DNA of 64,000 nt from positions 7,529,001-7,593,000 of the forward strand of contig OU015673.1 of NCBI GenBank assembly GCA_907165275.2, given 5' to 3'. This document shows, one piece after another, positions 59,586-64,000 of the stretch. Numbering within the stretch: the stretch's first letter is position 1; each line of letters starts with the position of its first letter. A program made the position numbers and the translations under genes. Under the pieces are notes generated by a model. That model did not search any database, was not told the DNA's origin, and saw nothing but the letters and a program-made list of their open reading frames with translations. The DNA is from Zygaena filipendulae. Its lineage: Eukaryota; Arthropoda; Insecta; Lepidoptera; Zygaenidae.

Positions 59586-59731
59586 AATCCTACTAATATT
59601 ATAAATGTGAAAGTGTGGATGTTTGTGACTCCATCACGCAAAAACGGCTGAACGGATTTGGATGAAATTTGGCATGCACGTTGTCGGGGGGACTCCGAAA
59701 TTACCGCGGGTAAAACCGCGAGGCATAGCTA
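59586..59731 (+). mobile_element. Helitron-like repeat (copy B)
   Basis: TCCTACTAATATTATAAATG to GGTAAAACCGCGAGGCATAG then CTAG. It matches 44026 in copy A, including the internal deletion, so that deletion predates the duplication. Confidence 0.6.
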
Positions 59732-59863
59732 GTAACTGATAATTATAATACCTATTGCATCATACCTACTAATAGTACAGGAATCTCAAAACAATCTAAT
59801 TTAGTTATCGTTACAATACCATAGTGATTAAGAGCTAAAAACGTCATTTATTCTTCTTTGAAA

Positions 59864-60418
59864 TAGTACATTGTTATCCTAGGGGGTAAAGTAAAAGTCT
59901 TTCTCCTGAGGGTAACACTGTGCTTTTCATTACGAATGCAAGGAAAGTCAAAATAAAAATAGGAATTAGGTAAAGAAAAAATGAGTGAAGATCGGATAGT
60001 CGCTTGACACTTTCCCACCTATTTCTTCTTCTTTGGCCGGCTAGCTATTCAGCCAGTATTTTTTATTTACATTGTGGCGACCTAAAAAAAATATTTTCTT
60101 TAATTATTAAGTATTAATTAAGTATTATTAAGTATTAATTAAAGAAAATAAAAAAACATAAATAGGAATTAGCTTAAGAAAAAGTGAGTGAATTTTATTT
60201 TAATTAATACCTACTTAAACTTTACGTTATTTCAATTTTACATCGCGCTGGCTGTATAGAAAGTTGAAACATGGTTCAATAGAAATGTGAAAATAGACCT
60301 AGTTTTTTTTTAATAATTTGACAGTTGTCAGTTGAAAGCGATTCTCCCTAGGGCTGAAAAGGGTTACTTTCAACCCGCTTCTCAGGCAACTTCAGACCTA
60401 CTTTCCGAGTATGAGTAA
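59864..60418 (+). mobile_element. Relative of the piggyBac-like arm inserted alone, absent from copy A
   Basis: Starts TAGTACATTGTTATCCTAGG and ends CTTTCCGAGTATGAGTAA, the outer and inner limits of one arm of 56833-58164, with a different middle. Flanked by TGAAA on both sides (59859-59863, 60419-60423). Copy A has a single TGAAA at about 44300. Confidence 0.6.
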
Positions 60419-60926
60419 TGAAAAGAAACTTTTAGATATTCTTACTGTCACTTCTAGTCCCTTTATTTGCCGCTTCGCTTCCGGACATGGCGTAATACGG
60501 AATTTCCCATTCAAATTCCACCCAATCAAAACTTCGAAATTGAAGCCCGATGGGTCAGCTTATTTGCTACTCATTGTTATAGATGACTACTTTTCAGTCC
60601 TATTATTATATCCAATCTCGTCTATAACATCTAGAAATACACTATTTTTGGCTGTCATATTCTTTGAGCATCAGCGCAGCGAGTGACCACTGACCCTCAT
60701 CTCACAGGTTTTTACCTAGTTTGAGAGTCAGGGGACATAATCTCATGTTGACCCAATACAGCCATGTAGAATTAAGTTTAATGTCTGTATGCTGTCTTTG
60801 TGTACTGACTTTTGCAAATAAATATATTATTATTATATAATTATTAAGTACAAATGTATAATAGGTACTAGCTGAGCCCAGCTGTTTCACCCGCGGTAAT
60901 TCGCTGGATCCACTGAACCGATTTTG

Positions 60927-60931
<5 letters not shown>

Positions 60932-60958
<27 letters not shown>

Positions 60959-61148
60959 CTCTTTATTGAACACCACTTAAAAATAAACAATTACAAAAAC
61001 AATTTTACTACAAGGTGGAACAATCGGCGGTCTTATCGCTCAGAGCGATCTCTTCCAGACAACCATTGGGTGCATAGGGAAAATTATAATCTAGAAGGAA
61101 GGCGGTGATATAATATATAATAATACTGAGCATAAACACATCAACAAT
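60932..61148 (-). mobile_element. LINE 3' end, antisense, absent from copy A
   Basis: An AAT run is followed by AAACTCTTTATTGAACACCA and TCTTATCGCTCAGAGCGATC, the inverse of the tail at 55185. Flanked by GATAAT on both sides. Confidence 0.65.
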
Positions 61149-61195
61149 GATAATTATTTTACTTATAGAAAGTTACAGTAATCCTGAGAGATATA

Positions 61196-61395
61196 GGGTA
61201 CTTTTTATCCCGGAATTCCTGCGGAAACTCCAAGTTTGTGAGGTAGTAATCACTGGATCTACTGAACTAATTTTGTAAATTTCACTTATAGCAAGCTAAA
61301 GTGATTTTGAGTGACATAGTGACATGGGGTACTTTTTATCCCGGAATTCCCGCGGGAACTCTGAAATTGACGCGGGTGAAACCGCGGGGTACTAG
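61196..61395 (+). mobile_element. Helitron-like fragment (copy B)
   Basis: Ends GACGCGGGTGAAACCGCGGG then GTACTAG. It matches the copy ending at 45043. Confidence 0.5.
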
Positions 61396-61490
61396 TAATA
61401 TAATATAGTAAACGGAAAAAAAATGGTTACTGTGACTAAAATTTGGTACACTCTGCCATTTTGCTTAATTATGTGACAACTCTACACAGA

Positions 61491-61729
61491 TGGACATAGA
61501 TAAGCAAAAATGTGTTAACCCACACTGGATTTTTTTGAGTAAATCGTGTTTTAAAATTATAGCGCCATTTTGTTTCAACTTTTTTTTTATGTTCAACATT
61601 TTTTTACATATTTAAACAATGTAATAAGGTAAACACATAATTAAAAAACGTTCTGTAACTCTCAATAAAGCGTTCTGTATCAATAACTTAATATTGTGGG
61701 TTAACATGTAATTGCTTATCTGCTTTCAG
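61491..61729 (+). mobile_element. MITE family C (copy B)
   Basis: TGGACATAGATAAGCAAAAA to a mutated right end TTGCTTATCTGCTTTCA. Confidence 0.65.
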
Positions 61730-61953
61730 ATACTAAACTCTAGAATTGAATATTGCCCGTTACAATATGAATATTGCCTGTTACAACAAAATATTACCCG
61801 TTACAATAAAATATTGCCCGTTACAATGTAATAATTACAAATAAAATAGCTGATTGTGCCACAAATAGTACGATCACTATTTTATAATTGTAAGGCCAGC
61901 AAATTTCCATTAAATACACGTTCTGGTAGTATCGTACAAAATATTTTTTTCTG

Positions 61954-62043
61954 TGTATATACCACGTGTTGCTTGGTTCCCTCAACACAAGCTTAGTGTG
62001 GGATCAATTAGATCTGTGTGCTGGGAAGTATTATTTATTATTA
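61954..62043 (+). mobile_element. 5'-truncated ATT-tailed SINE (copy B)
   Basis: Counterpart of 45949-46032, with TAGTGTGGGATCAATTAGAT and a TTATTATTATA tail. Confidence 0.55.
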
Positions 62044-62215
62044 TAAGAAAAGATTTTAATTTAAATAGTTTAAGCATTTCTCTGAGAAATTAGTAAGTAA
62101 TAAGTAATAAGTTTATTTCTAAAAAAACCATTATGTTATTACATTAGTTCACTAGCGCCTAAACTAGTTTAAAGTAGGCATTAGTTAGGCATTCCCTTGA
62201 ATTACAAAATATAAT

Positions 62216-62452
62216 TGGACGCAGACAAGCAATAACATGTCAACCCACAAAACAAAGTTATTGATTCAGAACGATTTATTGAGAGTTAGAGAATGTTTTT
62301 TAATTATGTGTCTACCTTATTACATTGTTTAAATATGTAACTAGATATTGAACATAAAAATGTTGAAACAAAATGGCGCTATAATTTTAAAACTTTAATT
62401 TACTTAAAATTTCTCCAGTGTGGGTTAACACACTATTGCTTATCTATGTCCA
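62216..62452 (-). mobile_element. MITE family C (copy B, second)
   Basis: TGGACGCAGACAAGCAATAA to TTGCTTATCTATGTCCA. Counterpart of 46212-46448. Confidence 0.7.
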
Positions 62453-62856
62453 ATTTATCTACTTTAGTAAAGAAGTAAAAAAAAAAAATTCAATATTTTA
62501 TTTACGTTATAATTGAAGGAGAAGTAATGCTGGCATAATATTCCATTGTTATACCGAGTGATATTTCAGTCCGCGGTAGATATGTATCAAAGGGAAAAAT
62601 CAATACATTTTCAGGTCTGATTTCAAACTTTACATATTGTCGTGTCTGTAGGTACATAATTATTTGCTCGTTAGCCCCTCTTTGAAATTGTCAAGTAATT
62701 AATCAGTGGTTTCTGGAACTATCGTGGATACAAATTAGTCGGCTGTGTATCAACGTCTAAATCGATTTGCGTAGACCTACGAAAAAATAAGTACGTAGCA
62801 GATTATGTCAGATATAGTATTATAATACTTGTAGTTATAAACGTAAATTATTTTAT

Positions 62857-63150
62857 CTACACTAATGTTGTAACATTCTACTTATGTTTCCAATACTTGA
62901 CTTATAATTACTACTGTTATAGCGCAGACAACAAAACACTCAATTTAAGCAATTTCACATGATGGTATAATATCCACATCGATATCGTAAAATCTCATTA
63001 TAACATCAATAAAACGCGACCAACTTGATTGCAGGGCCAATCAGGTTACTATACTATTACGTTACTATTATGAAACTCGCTGCGCTCGTTTCATAAACTC
63101 ACACTCGTGTTTTAATACCCTTCATTATATGACAGTTGCATAAACTACTA
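62857..63150. other. Block of about 295 bp present only in copy B
   Basis: Copy A goes straight from GTAAATTATTT to AATTGTATATT near 53745. The copy B block contains GAAACTCGCTGCGCTCGTTT. Whether it is an insertion here or a deletion in copy A cannot be told; no clear terminal repeats were seen. Confidence 0.55.
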
Positions 63151-63380
63151 TAATTGTATATTGTATATTCTGTTTAAACTCCAACAACATCAATTGATTT
63201 TTGATAAAACCTCCACACTTTATATCTTACTAGAGTTTTATCCTTTATTAAATTCGATAGGCACCTACTTTAAAAACATTTTTGCTCTGTTCTTCTGTTA
63301 ATAATTTAATTTAAAATTTTACAAACCTACTTCTTACATAATATTTAACTCTAGATGATAATCTAATATATAAAATTTTC

Positions 63381-63900
63381 GTGTCACAATGTTCGTTCCC
63401 ATACTCCTCCGAAACGGCTTGACCGATTTTTATGAAATTTTATACGCATATTCAGTAGGTCTGAGAATCGACTACTATCTATTTTTCATCCCCCTAAATG
63501 GAGTTCCTGCGGGAATTCCGAAACTCACGCGGGTGGAACCGCGGGGCACAGCTAGTAATTAATATAGAACAGTTAACATTTTAACATGTTAAAAGTAAAC
63601 TTGGTTATAACTTAAAAATAAAAGGAAAAGTATTTATCCCATTAGAAAATATAAAAATACAAGTTTTGAATTGAGTTGTTCATCCTACTAATATTATAAA
63701 TGTGAAAGTGTGGATGTTTGGATGTTTAAATGTTTGGATGTTTGGATGTTTGTTACTCAATCACGCAAAAACGGCTGAATGGATTTGGATAAAATTTGGC
63801 ATGCACGTTGCCAGGGGTACAGAGAAGGAGATTGGGTACTTCCCGGAATTCTCACGGGAACTCCGAAATTACCGCAGGTAAAACCACGGGGCACAGCTAG
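63381..63900 (+). mobile_element. Two Helitron-like repeats (copy B)
   Basis: 63381-63560 ends CACGCGGGTGGAACCGCGGG then GCACAGCTAG. The second runs 63685-63900 from TCCTACTAATATTATAAATG to GGGGCACAGCTAG. They match 53984 and 54270. Confidence 0.65.
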
Positions 63901-64000
63901 TATAATATCATGGATAGGGTCAATAAGAAATATATATGTAAATAAATATAAGCTTCGGAATTATTGCCATACCCGAAAAGGGTCACTAAGTTGTAAGCAC

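Larger units (their letters stand above)
56468..64000 (+). repeat. Duplicated segment, copy B (runs off the window)
   Basis: Counterpart of copy A. Insertions found only here are the right terminal repeat of the piggyBac-like element, the Helitron pair 59151-59527, the unit 59864-60418, the LINE tail 60932-61148 and a block at about 62857-63150. Confidence 0.85.

Overview
The window looks like nuclear DNA of an insect, most likely a moth or butterfly. The base composition is AT-rich, there is one intron-containing insect amine-receptor gene, and the rest is densely filled with repeat types familiar from Lepidoptera: short Helitron-like repeats ending in a CCGCGG hairpin plus CTAG, tRNA-derived SINEs, LINE 3' tails and many MITEs. 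No bacterial-type operons, rRNA genes or CRISPR arrays are visible. Species assignment is inference.

Layout. From 1 to 30 kb there is no intact host gene. The region holds a decayed LINE ORF2 end (305-636), two copies of one SINE family, LINE tails, a 567-bp near-perfect palindrome (12198-12764), a head-to-tail triple Helitron (24469-25115) and copies of at least five MITE families. From 30.57 to 33.73 kb, on the minus strand, is a three-exon gene for a 390-residue beta-adrenergic-like octopamine receptor; all splice sites can be read and the joined frame is open. From 33.7 to 41.4 kb there are more Helitrons and MITEs.

From 41.41 kb to at least 54.59 kb (copy A) and from 56.47 kb past the window end (copy B) lies a direct duplication. 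It could be a real tandem duplication or two haplotypes joined by the assembler. The copies differ mainly by mobile-element insertions, so each serves as the empty-site control for the other.

The main object is a 6.9-kb insertion in copy A (about 46512-53388) that is missing from copy B at 62506. It is bounded by two inverted tRNA-SINEs facing tail to tail, whose ATT/AAT tails form a long AAT microsatellite. Two R4/Dong-type (R2-superclade) non-LTR retrotransposons sit inside that microsatellite in the same orientation. One is a 5'-truncated, GC-richer element (47086-48410). The other is apparently full length (48528-52932) with one open 1410-codon ORF. That ORF carries a tandemly duplicated N-terminal Myb/SANT-like module, a YMDD reverse transcriptase, a C2HC knuckle and a PD-D type restriction-like endonuclease. 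Its first base after the AAT repeats begins a sequence that can be drawn as an HDV-like self-cleaving ribozyme. The arrangement suggests a chain: SINE tails create AAT target DNA, which then hosts AAT-specific retrotransposons.

Limits. All repeat boundaries were read by eye and may be off by several bases. Family names are judged from motifs, not from searches.
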